NCBI GenBank assembly: GCA_027484685.1
Contig: JAIXSO010000032.1
Coordinates: 62,001-126,000 of the forward strand
Direction of reading: 5' to 3'
Length of the DNA stretch: 64,000 bases
From: Bacteroidota bacterium
Lineage (GTDB): Bacteria > Bacteroidota > Bacteroidia > UKL13-3
Positions 8,661 through 17,252 of this stretch are shown in pieces (positions within the stretch are counted from its first letter, which is position 1; each line of letters opens with the position of its first letter). The notes beneath the pieces were generated by a model, which ran no database searches, was not told the origin of the DNA, and was given only the letters and a program-made list of their open reading frames with translations. Made by a program: the position numbers and the translations under genes.

Positions 8661-10553
8661 ATGTTTGAGACTATCACAGATAAATACAAAAATTTTAAAT
8701 CGCTGCATTATTTTTTGCGCAATACTGCCAATAATATTAACAAGCCAAGCGATACCTATTTGCAAGTAAAAAAAAGAGATAGATATGAAGATATAACCTA
8801 TGCTCAAGTTTTTGAACAGCTTAATGCTATTTCTGCTTATTTATATAATGCAGGTTTAAGAAAAGGCGATAAAGCAGCCTTGTTAATTGAAAACTGTCCT
8901 GAGTATATTTGCTTTGATCAAGCTTTAATGCAATTAGGTATAGTAAATGTTTCCATATACCCAACCTCTTCAGAATCTGATATTGAGTACATTATAAACG
9001 ACTCTGAATCAAAAACAATTTTAGTAGGTACTCCATTTTTACTTAAACGATTAAAAAAAGTAAAAGATAATTGTCCAACTTTAAAAACCATTATTACAGC
9101 TTTTGATACAGATGGTGATGGAATAAAATCATATCATAAAGTAGTTGAAGAAGGTTCATTGTTGTACAATACTACCAAACAATTAATTGAGGAGGAACTT
9201 GAAAAAGTAACTTACGAAGATTTATCTTGCTTGCTGTACACTTCAGGTACTACTGGAAAACCTAAAGGTGCCATGCTTACTCATAATAATTTTATGAGTA
9301 ATATAGTAATGGCAGATTTATTGCTTCCTATTGTTACCAAAGATTTTACATTTTTATCGTTTTTACCGCTTTGCCATGTATACGAACGCACTTGTACTTA
9401 TTATTTTAGTACTTACAAAGGTTTTAAAGTAGCATTTGCGCAAAGCTTAGAAGCCTTAACTACCAATATTCAAGAGGTTCAACCACGTGCAATCTTAACA
9501 GTTCCACGTTTACTTGAACGCATAGAAGAACGTGTAAGAAAAAGTGCAACCTCACAAGGTGGTTTTAAACTAAAAATATTTAATTGGGCTTTAGCCACAG
9601 GCGAAAAACGTAGAATTAACAAGGAAAACGGAAAAAGTAACGGTCTGTTTTTAAACCTGCAATTGGCTTTAGCTGAAAAGTTAGTTTACACAAAAATTAA
9701 AGAACGCTTAGGCGGTAAAATGAGTGTAATGGTTAGTGGTGGAGGTGCTTTACCTAAACACGTTGGTGAATTTTTTGCTAATTTAGATATTTTAGTAATT
9801 GAAGGTTATGGCTTAACAGAAACTTCGCCATTTGTTTGTGCTAATGAAGTGCATCGCCAAGTTTGGGGCACTGTAGGCCGTATTGGCCAAGCCAATGAAG
9901 TAGCTATTCAAAATGTAGATACAAAGGAAATTATTACATTACAAACTTACGACTCATTTGATCCTAAATTTGAAAGTGCTGAAGGTGAAATTTTAGTACG
10001 TGGATTAAACGTAATGAAAGGTTATTGGAATCTACCCGAAGAGACAGCAAAAGCAATTGATAGCGATGGTTGGTTACATACTGGTGATGTTGGTAAATTT
10101 GAAAAAGGTTATTTAAAAATTACTGATAGAATTAAAAACATCATCGTTAACTCGTTTGGTAAAAATGTGTATCCAACTCCAATTGAAAATGTTTATATGA
10201 AATCAAATAAAATTGAGCAAATATTTTTAATTGGTGACAGACAAGAATATTTAACTGCATTAATTGTTCCTAGTAAAGAAGAAATGAAAGAAGTATTTAA
10301 CTATAAAGAAGATTACTTTAAGCAAGAAGATGAATTTATTAGAGATAAAGAAGTGCTTGATTGGATGGATTCCGATATGAAAATGTTGGAAGTTAATTTA
10401 GGAAAATTTGAACGTGTAAAAAATTATTCAATTAAACGTAGACCATTTACTTTAGAAGATGGAGAAATGACTCCAACCCAAAAAATTAAACGTAAAGTGG
10501 TAGAAACCAAATATGCTGACGAAATTAAAGCAATTTATGTGAGTGTAAGTTAA
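8661..10553 (+). CDS. Long-chain fatty acid-CoA ligase (AMP-forming)
   Basis: A 630-residue ANL-superfamily enzyme. The AMP-binding P-loop TSGTTGKPKG starts at residue 194, GYGLTETSPF lies near residue 380, WLHTGDVG near 470 and NSFGKNVYPTPIENV near 500, the order expected for long-chain acyl-CoA synthetases. It activates fatty acids to acyl-CoA through an acyl-adenylate, at the inner face of the membrane. Length fits the family. It stands alone, separated by about 100 bases from the next gene and divergent from the lipoprotein gene. Chain-length preference cannot be read from sequence. Confidence 0.93.
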   Translation: MFETITDKYKNFKSLHYFLRNTANNINKPSDTYLQVKKRDRYEDITYAQVFEQLNAISAYLYNAGLRKGDKAALLIENCPEYICFDQALMQLGIVNVSIYPTSSESDIEYIINDSESKTILVGTPFLLKRLKKVKDNCPTLKTIITAFDTDGDGIKSYHKVVEEGSLLYNTTKQLIEEELEKVTYEDLSCLLYTSGTTGKPKGAMLTHNNFMSNIVMADLLLPIVTKDFTFLSFLPLCHVYERTCTYYFSTYKGFKVAFAQSLEALTTNIQEVQPRAILTVPRLLERIEERVRKSATSQGGFKLKIFNWALATGEKRRINKENGKSNGLFLNLQLALAEKLVYTKIKERLGGKMSVMVSGGGALPKHVGEFFANLDILVIEGYGLTETSPFVCANEVHRQVWGTVGRIGQANEVAIQNVDTKEIITLQTYDSFDPKFESAEGEILVRGLNVMKGYWNLPEETAKAIDSDGWLHTGDVGKFEKGYLKITDRIKNIIVNSFGKNVYPTPIENVYMKSNKIEQIFLIGDRQEYLTALIVPSKEEMKEVFNYKEDYFKQEDEFIRDKEVLDWMDSDMKMLEVNLGKFERVKNYSIKRRPFTLEDGEMTPTQKIKRKVVETKYADEIKAIYVSVS

Positions 10554-10655
10554 TAGCATTATTTAATTAATAATCTGACAAATTTTATACATTATAAAAA
10601 AACTATTTAACATACTTTAGCAGTTCGAAAAAGCAGTTTTTTGCAAATTTTATAA

Positions 10656-11450
10656 ATGAACAACTTTAAACTTAAAATGATACCTGAGCGAAGTGCAAAA
10701 CCTCGCGAAAAAGGATTAACAATGGTAATGGATAAAGGTCTGAGCTACAGAGAAGCAGAAGACTTAATCTCAGTATCGGGTGGACTTATAGATATAATTA
10801 AACTTGGATTTGGGACTGCATTTGTTACGCCCAACTTAGAAGAAAAAATTAAACTCTACCAACGTAATAACATTATAGTGTATTTTGGAGGTACTTTATT
10901 TGAAGCATTTTTAGTAAGAAACCAGTTTGATGACTATTTAAAAGTTTTAGAGCGTTTTAAACTCACTCATGCTGAAATATCGGATGGATCAATTGAATTA
11001 CCTCACGATATTAAACTTGATTACATAAGTAAATTAAGTCAATATGTTACCGTATTAAGCGAAGTGGGTAGTAAAGATGTAGAAAAAATTATTCCTCCTT
11101 ACCAATGGATTGAATTAATGGAAACCGAAATTCAAGCTGGTGCTTGGAAAGTAATAGCCGAGGCACGTGAAGCAGGAAATGTGGGTGTTTACAGAAGTAG
11201 CGGTGAAGTTAGAGAGGGTTTGGTTCAAGAAATTTTAACTAAAATACCAGAAGAAAAAATTATTTGGGAAGCACCTCAAAAGGCTCAACAAACTTATTTT
11301 ATTAAATTAGTAGGTGCTAATGTAAGCTTAGGAAACATTGCTCCAAACGATGTAATTCCTTGCGAAACACTAAGACTTGGCTTAAGAAGCGATACGTTTA
11401 ATTTCTTTTTAGGTAAAAATGCCAAATACATTGTTAAAAAGAATAAATAG
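10656..11450 (+). CDS. comA: Phosphosulfolactate synthase (ComA family)
   Basis: A 264-residue protein matching the ComA family over its full length: REKGLTMVMDKGLS near the start, DIIKLGFGTAF (about residues 47-57), the central HAEISDGSIELP, and ARE-AGNVGVYRSSGEVR in the later half. The enzyme adds sulfite to phosphoenolpyruvate to give phosphosulfolactate. In methanogens this leads to coenzyme M; in Bacteria it may feed sulfolactate or cysteate. Sulfonolipids made from cysteate are known in some Bacteroidota, so a role there is possible but inferred. It is a single-gene unit with its own terminator. Confidence 0.85.
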   Translation: MNNFKLKMIPERSAKPREKGLTMVMDKGLSYREAEDLISVSGGLIDIIKLGFGTAFVTPNLEEKIKLYQRNNIIVYFGGTLFEAFLVRNQFDDYLKVLERFKLTHAEISDGSIELPHDIKLDYISKLSQYVTVLSEVGSKDVEKIIPPYQWIELMETEIQAGAWKVIAEAREAGNVGVYRSSGEVREGLVQEILTKIPEEKIIWEAPQKAQQTYFIKLVGANVSLGNIAPNDVIPCETLRLGLRSDTFNFFLGKNAKYIVKKNK

Positions 11451-11478
11451 TACAAAGCACTGATAAACAATTAAATAT

Positions 11479-11511
11479 AAAGCCATTTAGAAATTTACTC
11501 TAAGTGGCTTT
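11479..11511 (+). terminator. Terminator after the phosphosulfolactate synthase gene
   Basis: Stem AAAGCCATTTAGA / TCTAAGTGGCTTT (13 bp with one G-T pair) around a 7-base loop, 28 bases past the stop codon and followed by a short T-containing tail. Confidence 0.7.
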
Positions 11512-11555
11512 ATTATGATGAAACTCTTAAATAATAAACAAATATAAAAACAAAA

Positions 11556-12293
11556 ATGAAAGCAAAACAGATTATGTTACTAATGGCAGCTACTGCTGCT
11601 ACTTATTTTACTTCGTGTAAAAAAGATTCAGATTCAACAACACCAAATGTTACAACCCCTACTTGTAATATTACCTCAACATTAGAAAACGACACTACTT
11701 TTGCAGCTTTTATCTACAATTCAAATGGAACTATTAACCAAGTGGTTAATAAAGAGCCAAGTTCAGATACTGCTATTTATTCAATAAGTTATGAAACTAA
11801 TTTAATTACTATTTCAATTAGTGGTATTCCATTTAGAACTTATTTTTTAAACAGTAAAGGTAATGCAGATAGTATAGTTACTGATATTCAAGGATTTTTT
11901 ACCATGATTACCACTAATACCTACGATAATGATGGTTACTTAAAAACTCAAAATGAATCTGTTACATTTTTAGGAAGTACAACTGTTACCTCAAGAAATT
12001 ATACTTACACCAATGGCAATTTAACAACCATGACAGAATCGGACGGAACAACCAATACTGTATTTACCTACGATTATTATACTGATAAAACCAATAACAT
12101 ATCAAAAGTGAATTTAGACAATATGTTTGTTGGCAATTCAAATAAAAATTTAGTAAAAACTGAATTTACTGATGGGGATATTACTACAAATTATACCTAT
12201 AACTTTGATAGCAATGGAAACGTTACTAAGCAAATAGCAACAGGAATAGATGGCGAAGTTAGCCAAACCAATTTTAATTGGACTTGTAAATAA
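11556..12293 (+). CDS. Putative lipoprotein with YD/RHS-like tyrosine repeats
   Basis: A 245-residue protein beginning with a lipoprotein signal that ends YFTSC (Cys21), followed by a Lys/Asp/Ser/Thr linker. The body has repeated units of the form YxYxxNGNLTxM and YNFDSNGNVTK, similar to the YD-type repeats of Bacteroidota DUF4595-like and RHS-like proteins. It is probably anchored in the outer membrane. No enzyme motif is visible and the function is unknown. It is a single gene between two terminators. Confidence 0.75.
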   Translation: MKAKQIMLLMAATAATYFTSCKKDSDSTTPNVTTPTCNITSTLENDTTFAAFIYNSNGTINQVVNKEPSSDTAIYSISYETNLITISISGIPFRTYFLNSKGNADSIVTDIQGFFTMITTNTYDNDGYLKTQNESVTFLGSTTVTSRNYTYTNGNLTTMTESDGTTNTVFTYDYYTDKTNNISKVNLDNMFVGNSNKNLVKTEFTDGDITTNYTYNFDSNGNVTKQIATGIDGEVSQTNFNWTCK

Positions 12294-12308
12294 AAACACT
12301 TACAACAT

Positions 12309-12339
12309 AAAAAGCCAGAAATAAATTTCTGGCTTTTTT
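12309..12339. terminator. Bidirectional terminator between lipoprotein and Nudix genes
   Basis: The stem GCCAGAAAT / ATTTCTGGC with a 2-base centre is flanked by an A-run on the left and a T-run on the right. It can stop transcripts from both sides, serving the plus-strand lipoprotein gene and the minus-strand Nudix gene, which converge here. Confidence 0.85.
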
Positions 12340-12347
12340 ATTTATCT

Positions 12348-12944
12348 TTACACAAAGCAATGTCTCAAAACATCCTTAATACTTTCGTAAGTATTTAAAG
12401 TTTCAATATCACTTTTAGTAAAATTTTGCCATTCTACTTTTGTTATATCTTCCTCCGTTTGAGGTACTAAATTTTGGCTAAAATTAGTATTCATTTTATA
12501 CCAATAAGTGTGCTTTAAAATGTGTTTCTCTTTAAAAAAATAAGTGTGATAACTTTTGCATACCAAATTTTCAATGGTTAATCCTGTTACAGCGCACTCC
12601 TCCTCCACTTCCCTAACAGCCGCAATTTTAGGTATTTCGCCTACTTCAATTTTTCCCTTAGGTAAATCCCATACACCTAATCGCTCAATTAAAAGCAATT
12701 GGTTTTTACTATTAAATACCAACCCACCTGCTGCTTCAATTATTTTAAAATGTTTGGCAAATTTGTTAAACACCAATTCTTCATCATTACATTTAAAAAC
12801 AACTCCACTAAACTGATTTGCAAATACTTCAGCTATTTTAGTTTCAAACAATTTTTCTTCAAAATCAAAACTAGGAAAAGAATTATCAGTAAAAGCCGAA
12901 TTTGCTATAATGAATGGTTTATCGTTTATAAAAATTTTATACAT
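12348..12944 (-). CDS. Nudix hydrolase
   Basis: A 198-residue protein. The Nudix box spans residues 97-119: GKIEVGE, then REVEEE, with the catalytic glutamates present and the last glycine of the consensus replaced by Ala. Family members cleave nucleoside diphosphates linked to another moiety. An N-terminal region of about 70 residues precedes the Nudix fold and starts MYKIFINDKP. The substrate is unknown. It diverges from pyrE with only 9 bases between the two start codons, so the promoters must overlap the opposite coding regions. Confidence 0.9.
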   Translation of the reverse strand: MYKIFINDKPFIIANSAFTDNSFPSFDFEEKLFETKIAEVFANQFSGVVFKCNDEELVFNKFAKHFKIIEAAGGLVFNSKNQLLLIERLGVWDLPKGKIEVGEIPKIAAVREVEEECAVTGLTIENLVCKSYHTYFFKEKHILKHTYWYKMNTNFSQNLVPQTEEDITKVEWQNFTKSDIETLNTYESIKDVLRHCFV

Positions 12945-12947
12945 TTG
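12940..12947 (+). promoter_or_regulatory. Candidate -7 element for pyrE
   Basis: TACATTTG matches TAnnTTTG exactly and ends 6 bases before the pyrE ATG. A TTTA at 12918-12921 lies 18 bases upstream as a weak -33 element. If used, transcription would begin at or next to the ATG, giving an almost leaderless pyrE mRNA. The element overlaps the first codons of the Nudix gene on the other strand. Confidence 0.45.
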
Positions 12948-12953
12948 CCCAAT

Positions 12954-13595
12954 ATGAATTTAAGTGAAAATACTGCCGCAAAAGTAGCGGAATACTTGTT
13001 ACAAATAAACGCAATTAAATTAAAACCAAACGAACCTTTTACTTGGGCTAGTGGTTGGAAAAGCCCCATTTATTGCGATAACAGAGTTTCACTTTCGTAT
13101 CCTGAAGCACGTAATTTTATAAAAAAAGCATTGGGACAAATCATTAAAGAGCAATTTTCTGATGTGGAGGCAATTATAGGTGTAGCAACCGCAGGCATAG
13201 CTCCAGGTGCTTTAGCTGCTGATGAGTTAAATTTGCCGTTCGGCTATGTTCGTTCTGAGGCTAAAAAACACGGAATGGGCAAACAAATTGAAGGCGATAT
13301 TGCTCCAAATACCAAAGTTGTAGTTATTGAAGATTTAGTTAGTACAGGTAAAAGTAGCTTACAAGTTGTAGAAACACTTAAGACTTATGGTTGCCAAGTA
13401 TTAGGAATGGCTAGCATTTTTACTTATGGTTTTGATGAGGCCCAAAATGCTTTTGATAATGCTGACTGCAAATATGTTTCGTTAAGCAATTATCAAACAT
13501 TAATTCAAATTGCTATTGATAAAGGAATAGTTTTGCCTGAGCAATTAGCTTTACTTAACGACTGGCGTAAAAGTCCGTCTACTTGGAATCAATAA
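12954..13595 (+). CDS. pyrE: Orotate phosphoribosyltransferase
   Basis: A 213-residue enzyme from the ATG at 12954. The open frame extends further upstream, but that part overlaps the Nudix gene and lacks family similarity, while MNLSENTAAKVAEYLL is a normal PyrE start. Motifs include FTWASGWKSPIYCDNR, VIGVATAGIAPG-like IIGVATAGIAPG, and the PRPP-binding VVVIEDLVSTGKSS. It converts orotate and PRPP to orotidine-5'-phosphate in pyrimidine synthesis. plsC follows after 14 bases, then gatC overlaps, so the three form an operon. Confidence 0.96.
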   Translation: MNLSENTAAKVAEYLLQINAIKLKPNEPFTWASGWKSPIYCDNRVSLSYPEARNFIKKALGQIIKEQFSDVEAIIGVATAGIAPGALAADELNLPFGYVRSEAKKHGMGKQIEGDIAPNTKVVVIEDLVSTGKSSLQVVETLKTYGCQVLGMASIFTYGFDEAQNAFDNADCKYVSLSNYQTLIQIAIDKGIVLPEQLALLNDWRKSPSTWNQ

Positions 13596-13609
13596 CTAAA
13601 TTTGTGCCT

Positions 13610-14359
13610 ATGAAATTTTCGAAAAATCCTTTAAAAACAACTTATGCAGTTTGGTTCGGTTTATGGACAGTGCTTTCATTTACTGTATTATATCCATTTA
13701 TTAGATATGCTTTAAGCAACCCTAAGCGCTATCCTTTAGGTCATAAAATTCGTAGATTTTGGGGCAAAATTCTATTAACTACTGGTTTTGTGAAAATAAC
13801 TCAAATAATTGAAGAACCCTTTGATACCACTAAACCTTATGTAATTTGTCCAAATCACACTTCCCAATTAGATATTGTAACTTTAACTGTAAAACTAAAT
13901 CAATTAGATTTTAGTTTTATGGCTAAAAAAGAATTAGAGGAAATTCCAGTCTTTGGTATATGGTTCAGAACCATTGATATAGCTGTAGATAGAAAAAATC
14001 CTCGAAAAGCAGCTGAAGCTTACATAAAAGCCACCAAATTTTTTGAAAGTGGTAGGAGTTTGGTAATTTTTCCTGAAGGAACTATTTCAAACCAAGTGCC
14101 TAAATTGATAAAATTTAAGGATGGACCTTTCAGGTTAGCAATTGAAAAACAAATAGATATATTGCCTGTTACCATTGTTGGAAACAATAATATTTTACCA
14201 GATCAAGGAGTTTTTGAAGGAAAACCAGGAAATGGATATCAAATAATTCACAAACCAATTTCAACCAAAGGCATGACGTTAGAAAATGTAGATGAATTAA
14301 AGAACCAAGTTTATAACATAATAAACAATAAATTAGCTGAATACAATTATGGAAATTAA
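13610..14359 (+). CDS. plsC: 1-acyl-sn-glycerol-3-phosphate acyltransferase
   Basis: A 249-residue protein from the ATG at 13610; a TTG nine codons earlier is possible but would overlap pyrE. A membrane helix lies at about residues 12-34. The acyltransferase motif NHTSQLD (HxxxxD) and the later FPEGTIS are present, with a basic FKDGPFRLA stretch between. It acylates lysophosphatidic acid to phosphatidic acid at the inner membrane. The 3' end overlaps gatC by 11 bases, suggesting coupled translation within pyrE-plsC-gatC. Confidence 0.9.
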   Translation: MKFSKNPLKTTYAVWFGLWTVLSFTVLYPFIRYALSNPKRYPLGHKIRRFWGKILLTTGFVKITQIIEEPFDTTKPYVICPNHTSQLDIVTLTVKLNQLDFSFMAKKELEEIPVFGIWFRTIDIAVDRKNPRKAAEAYIKATKFFESGRSLVIFPEGTISNQVPKLIKFKDGPFRLAIEKQIDILPVTIVGNNNILPDQGVFEGKPGNGYQIIHKPISTKGMTLENVDELKNQVYNIINNKLAEYNYGN

Positions 14360-14639
14360 TAACGAAATCATTGATAAATTAGCTGATTTGGCTAAACTCG
14401 ATTTTACCGAAACAGAAAAAGTAGCTTTGCAAAAAGATATGACTCAAATTATATCGTTTTTCGAAAAAATGAACGAGGTAAATACCGATAATGTAGAGCC
14501 ATTGATATTTATGAATAGCCACGAAAATATATTGCGTAACGATGAACCTAAGCACGAAATCACACATCAAGAAGCGTTATTAAACGCACCTGATAAAGAT
14601 TCGGATTACTTTAGAGTTCCTAAGTTTTTAGATAAATAA
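14349..14639 (+). CDS. gatC: Asp-tRNA(Asn)/Glu-tRNA(Gln) amidotransferase subunit C
   Basis: A 96-residue GatC of normal length. The N-terminal ELADLAKLDF-like IIDKLADLAKLDFTE, the central EKMNEVNTDNVEPL and the C-terminal YFRVPKFLDK are family features. GatC stabilises the GatA-GatB complex that amidates mischarged Glu-tRNA(Gln) or Asp-tRNA(Asn). The gatA and gatB genes are not in the window. The start overlaps the end of plsC by 11 bases. Confidence 0.95.
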   Translation: MEINNEIIDKLADLAKLDFTETEKVALQKDMTQIISFFEKMNEVNTDNVEPLIFMNSHENILRNDEPKHEITHQEALLNAPDKDSDYFRVPKFLDK

Positions 14640-14721
14640 CACCTTGTTTTCCCTTCTATCATAAAAAGGAATAACATAAGTAATAATTTATTTTATTGCA
14701 TCAAAACCAAAATAAAAAAGC

Positions 14722-15408
14722 ATGGCTAATTTAGTAATTGAAATAAATGGAATAGGAAAAACCTATAAAATTGGTGAAGTAGTAGTTAATGCTTTAGTAA
14801 GTGTAGATTTAAAAATAGCCAAAGGCGAATATGTGGCTTTAATGGGACCTTCCGGCTCGGGAAAATCTACCTTAATGAATATTTTAGGCTGTTTAGATAC
14901 ACCAAGCCGTGGAAGTTACAAATTGAACGGTACCGATGTGAGCCACATGACAGATAATGAATTAGCCGAAATAAGAAACAAAGAAATTGGATTTATTTTT
15001 CAAACTTTTAACTTACTGGCTCGCAACAGTTCGTTAGAAAATGTAGCATTGCCTTTGGTATATGCAGGGATTGGAAAAACAGAAAGATTAGCAAAAGCTA
15101 AACAAGCATTAGAAAGCGTTGGTTTAGGCGAGCGAGTGGAGCATAAACCAAACGAATTAAGTGGTGGACAGCGCCAAAGAGTAGCCATAGCAAGGGCTTT
15201 AGTAAACTCACCTGCTATTATTTTGGCCGATGAACCAACAGGAAATTTAGATACCAAAACAAGTCATGAAATTATGGACTTGCTAGAGGAAATACACCAA
15301 AAGGGAAATACCGTAATTATAGTAACTCACGAAGAAGATATTGCCAAAAGAGCTAAACGTATAGTTAGACTTAGGGATGGTGTTATAGAAAGCGATAATA
15401 TTAGCTAA
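14722..15408 (+). CDS. ABC transporter ATP-binding protein (LolD/MacB type)
   Basis: A 228-residue ATPase. Walker [10 protein letters not shown] is at residues 42-50, the Q-loop is FIFQTFNLL, the signature is [15 protein letters not shown], and Walker [12 protein letters not shown] follows with the His of VTHEED. The GNLD ending and overall pattern fit the LolD/MacB/FtsE group that powers lipoprotein release or peptide export. No permease gene is adjacent, so the partner is encoded elsewhere. Its stop overlaps the stop of the convergent ispE gene by 4 bases. Confidence 0.9.
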   Translation: MANLVIEINGIGKTYKIGEVVVNALVSVDLKIAKGEYVALMGPSGSGKSTLMNILGCLDTPSRGSYKLNGTDVSHMTDNELAEIRNKEIGFIFQTFNLLARNSSLENVALPLVYAGIGKTERLAKAKQALESVGLGERVEHKPNELSGGQRQRVAIARALVNSPAIILADEPTGNLDTKTSHEIMDLLEEIHQKGNTVIIVTHEEDIAKRAKRIVRLRDGVIESDNIS

Positions 15409-16229
15409 AGTTTACAGCTAAAATAAAAGTCATTTTCAAATTGAGTCTTTAAATCTGTTTCCGTTTTAAATAACCCAAATACACTAGCTCCACTTCCGCT
15501 CATGCTAGCATAAATAGCACCATTTTCGTAAAGCTTTTCCTTTATTAAACCAATACTTGGATGGTGCTTAATAACCGATTTTTCAAAATCGTTTTCAATT
15601 AATCCATTCCATTTTTCAATTGGGTTTTTTATTAAATCTTTTAAAGATATTGAACCTTCGCCTCGCTTGTAAACATTAGCAAAAGCCTCAGCCGTACTTA
15701 CATGAATTGGAGGTTTTAATAATACAAAAAAATAACCATTCAAATCAATATTTATTGGCTCTAAAACCTCGCCTCTTCCAGTGGCATAACTTGGTTTATT
15801 ACCAATAAAAAAAGCACAATCGCTACCTAAAATAGCTGCATAATTTTCAAGCTGGTTATTTGATAAATTAAGCTTTAAACAACTATTCAATAACTTTAAA
15901 GCAAAAGCAGCATTGCTACTCCCACCGCCCAAACCAGCTCCCATTGGTATATTTTTTAGTAAATAAAAATCAACTGCTTTCAATTTAAAATCATTAGCTA
16001 ATAAACGATATGCCTTTACAATTAAATTGTTATCCAAGCTGCCGTCAATACTTAAACCAAAAGATTTAAATGAAACTGAGTTAAATAAATTACTATCATT
16101 TTCAATTAACTCTAACGAATCAGCCAATGAAATTGGATAAAAAACAGTTTCTAAATTATGAAAACCATCTTCGCGTTTATTAATAATATGAAGTCCTAAA
16201 TTTATTTTACAATTCGAAAATGCAATCAT
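15405..16229 (-). CDS. ispE: 4-diphosphocytidyl-2-C-methyl-D-erythritol kinase
   Basis: A 274-residue GHMP kinase. The N-terminal KINLGLHI (residues 8-15) and the ATP-binding [13 protein letters not shown] (residues 96-108) are diagnostic; [10 protein letters not shown] appears near the end. It phosphorylates CDP-methylerythritol in the MEP isoprenoid pathway and is normally essential. The start codon is only 3 bases past the stop of the RES toxin gene, so ispE seems to be transcribed from the toxin-antitoxin promoter, an unusual arrangement. Confidence 0.95.
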   Translation of the reverse strand: MIAFSNCKINLGLHIINKREDGFHNLETVFYPISLADSLELIENDSNLFNSVSFKSFGLSIDGSLDNNLIVKAYRLLANDFKLKAVDFYLLKNIPMGAGLGGGSSNAAFALKLLNSCLKLNLSNNQLENYAAILGSDCAFFIGNKPSYATGRGEVLEPINIDLNGYFFVLLKPPIHVSTAEAFANVYKRGEGSISLKDLIKNPIEKWNGLIENDFEKSVIKHHPSIGLIKEKLYENGAIYASMSGSGASVFGLFKTETDLKTQFENDFYFSCKL

Positions 16230-16232
16230 CTT

Positions 16233-16691
16233 TTATTTGATTATTCGTTTATCAATATCCATTTTAACTATATTTTCAATAGTTAGTTTTGAAAAATCTT
16301 TATGCAAAGGATTAATTAACACATTAAACTCAATTGGCATTACTGCCGAAGGAACTTTTATACCAACTGAAGTATTACCTTTAAGCCAATTATCACCAAT
16401 ACGTTTTAAAATATCTGGTGAAGGAACATCTTGCCAATTTTCAGGCATTTCATTTATTGTTAATTGTTCAAGTTTTACCTTGCTATCAAGTTTTAAAGTT
16501 AGCAAACTAGTCTGAACCGTTTTTGCTATTCCACTTGCATTACAGATAAACTCAAGCATACATAACGATGGAGAACAGGCCGTATAAAGCATTGCATTGC
16601 CTACATTATTCCATCTTCCTCCATATAATTTTGCCCCATATCCACTTATATCATTTATATAAGTTTCAAGCCCAAATCTAAATAATTGCAT
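16233..16691 (-). CDS. RES-domain toxin (NAD+-degrading)
   Basis: A 152-residue RES-family protein of typical length. The name-giving residues are visible: Arg26 in GGRWN, Glu47 in CMLEF and Ser115 in KVPSAVM. Characterised RES toxins break down NAD+ and stop growth until bound by an Xre/ParS-type antitoxin. The gene starts with a 1-base overlap (TAATG) with the upstream antitoxin gene, which implies coupled translation. All key residues are intact, so it is probably active. Confidence 0.92.
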   Translation of the reverse strand: MQLFRFGLETYINDISGYGAKLYGGRWNNVGNAMLYTACSPSLCMLEFICNASGIAKTVQTSLLTLKLDSKVKLEQLTINEMPENWQDVPSPDILKRIGDNWLKGNTSVGIKVPSAVMPIEFNVLINPLHKDFSKLTIENIVKMDIDKRIIK

Positions 16692-17206
16692 TATGAAAAT
16701 ACACCGTGTTCAATTCTGCCTAATACATCTGAAACCATTTTTACGCCAAAACTAGTATCCAATAAATCTAAAGGTTTTTGATTTCCTAGTGCATAATTTG
16801 GAGTTTGAAACCATTGCTTAACTGCTTCTTCATCAATAAATATTTTATGGGCTTTGCTGTAAACATTAGCCATTTCTATAGTTTGCTCAGATGTATAAAT
16901 ATCTAATGGGGCATTATCTTTAATACGTTGAAAATTACGAGCGCTCATATGTAATAGCTCACAAATTTTTTCTTGGGTTATGCCAAATTTAGCAGCCATA
17001 TTAGTAACGGCTTGTTTTAAAATACCATTTCTAGTAAGAGTAACCAAATCCATTTCATTTTGAAAATTAGATGCTAAATTTAAAATAGATTGCATTGAGT
17101 TTTGTGTAGTATAACCGCCTGCTAGTGCTTCTTCAACAATCATAGAAACTGGCTCTGTGCTAGCATATACTTTATTTACTCTTGTTGATTTATACGTTTT
17201 TCCCAT
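16691..17206 (-). CDS. Xre/MbcA/ParS-family antitoxin
   Basis: The ATG at 17206 gives 171 residues (MGKTYKSTRV); another ATG three codons upstream (17215) is equally possible. A central helix-turn-helix lies around ITQEKICELLHMSARNFQR, and the C-terminal DUF2384 toxin-binding part has WFQTPNYALG, PLDLLDTSFG and VLGRIEHG. This family neutralises RES toxins and represses its own operon. A 7-bp dyad lies immediately upstream of the start as a likely operator. The RES gene follows directly. Confidence 0.92.
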   Translation of the reverse strand: MGKTYKSTRVNKVYASTEPVSMIVEEALAGGYTTQNSMQSILNLASNFQNEMDLVTLTRNGILKQAVTNMAAKFGITQEKICELLHMSARNFQRIKDNAPLDIYTSEQTIEMANVYSKAHKIFIDEEAVKQWFQTPNYALGNQKPLDLLDTSFGVKMVSDVLGRIEHGVFS

Positions 17207-17215
17207 ACACAACAT

Positions 17216-17252
17216 TACGACATTTTTTTAATATTTTAAAATTTTTGTCGTA
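17216..17252. promoter_or_regulatory. Operator-like dyad at the Xre-RES promoter
   Basis: Perfect inverted repeat TACGACA (17216-17222) / TGTCGTA (17246-17252), centres 30 bases apart, filling the whole gap between the DUF58 stop and the antitoxin start. Its spacing of about three helical turns would suit two antitoxin dimers on one DNA face. The intervening sequence is AT-rich. Binding by the adjacent Xre protein is inferred from position. Confidence 0.5.

Noticed and set aside
12699-12953. N-terminal extension of the pyrE frame
   Set aside because: It lies antisense to the Nudix gene and does not resemble PyrE.
14722-15408. ABC ATPase considered as the partner of the ABC-2 permease at 43.6 kb
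   Set aside because: The ATPase has LolD/MacB-type features and is 28 kb away, whereas ABC-2 permeases use a different ATPase subgroup. No link is supported.
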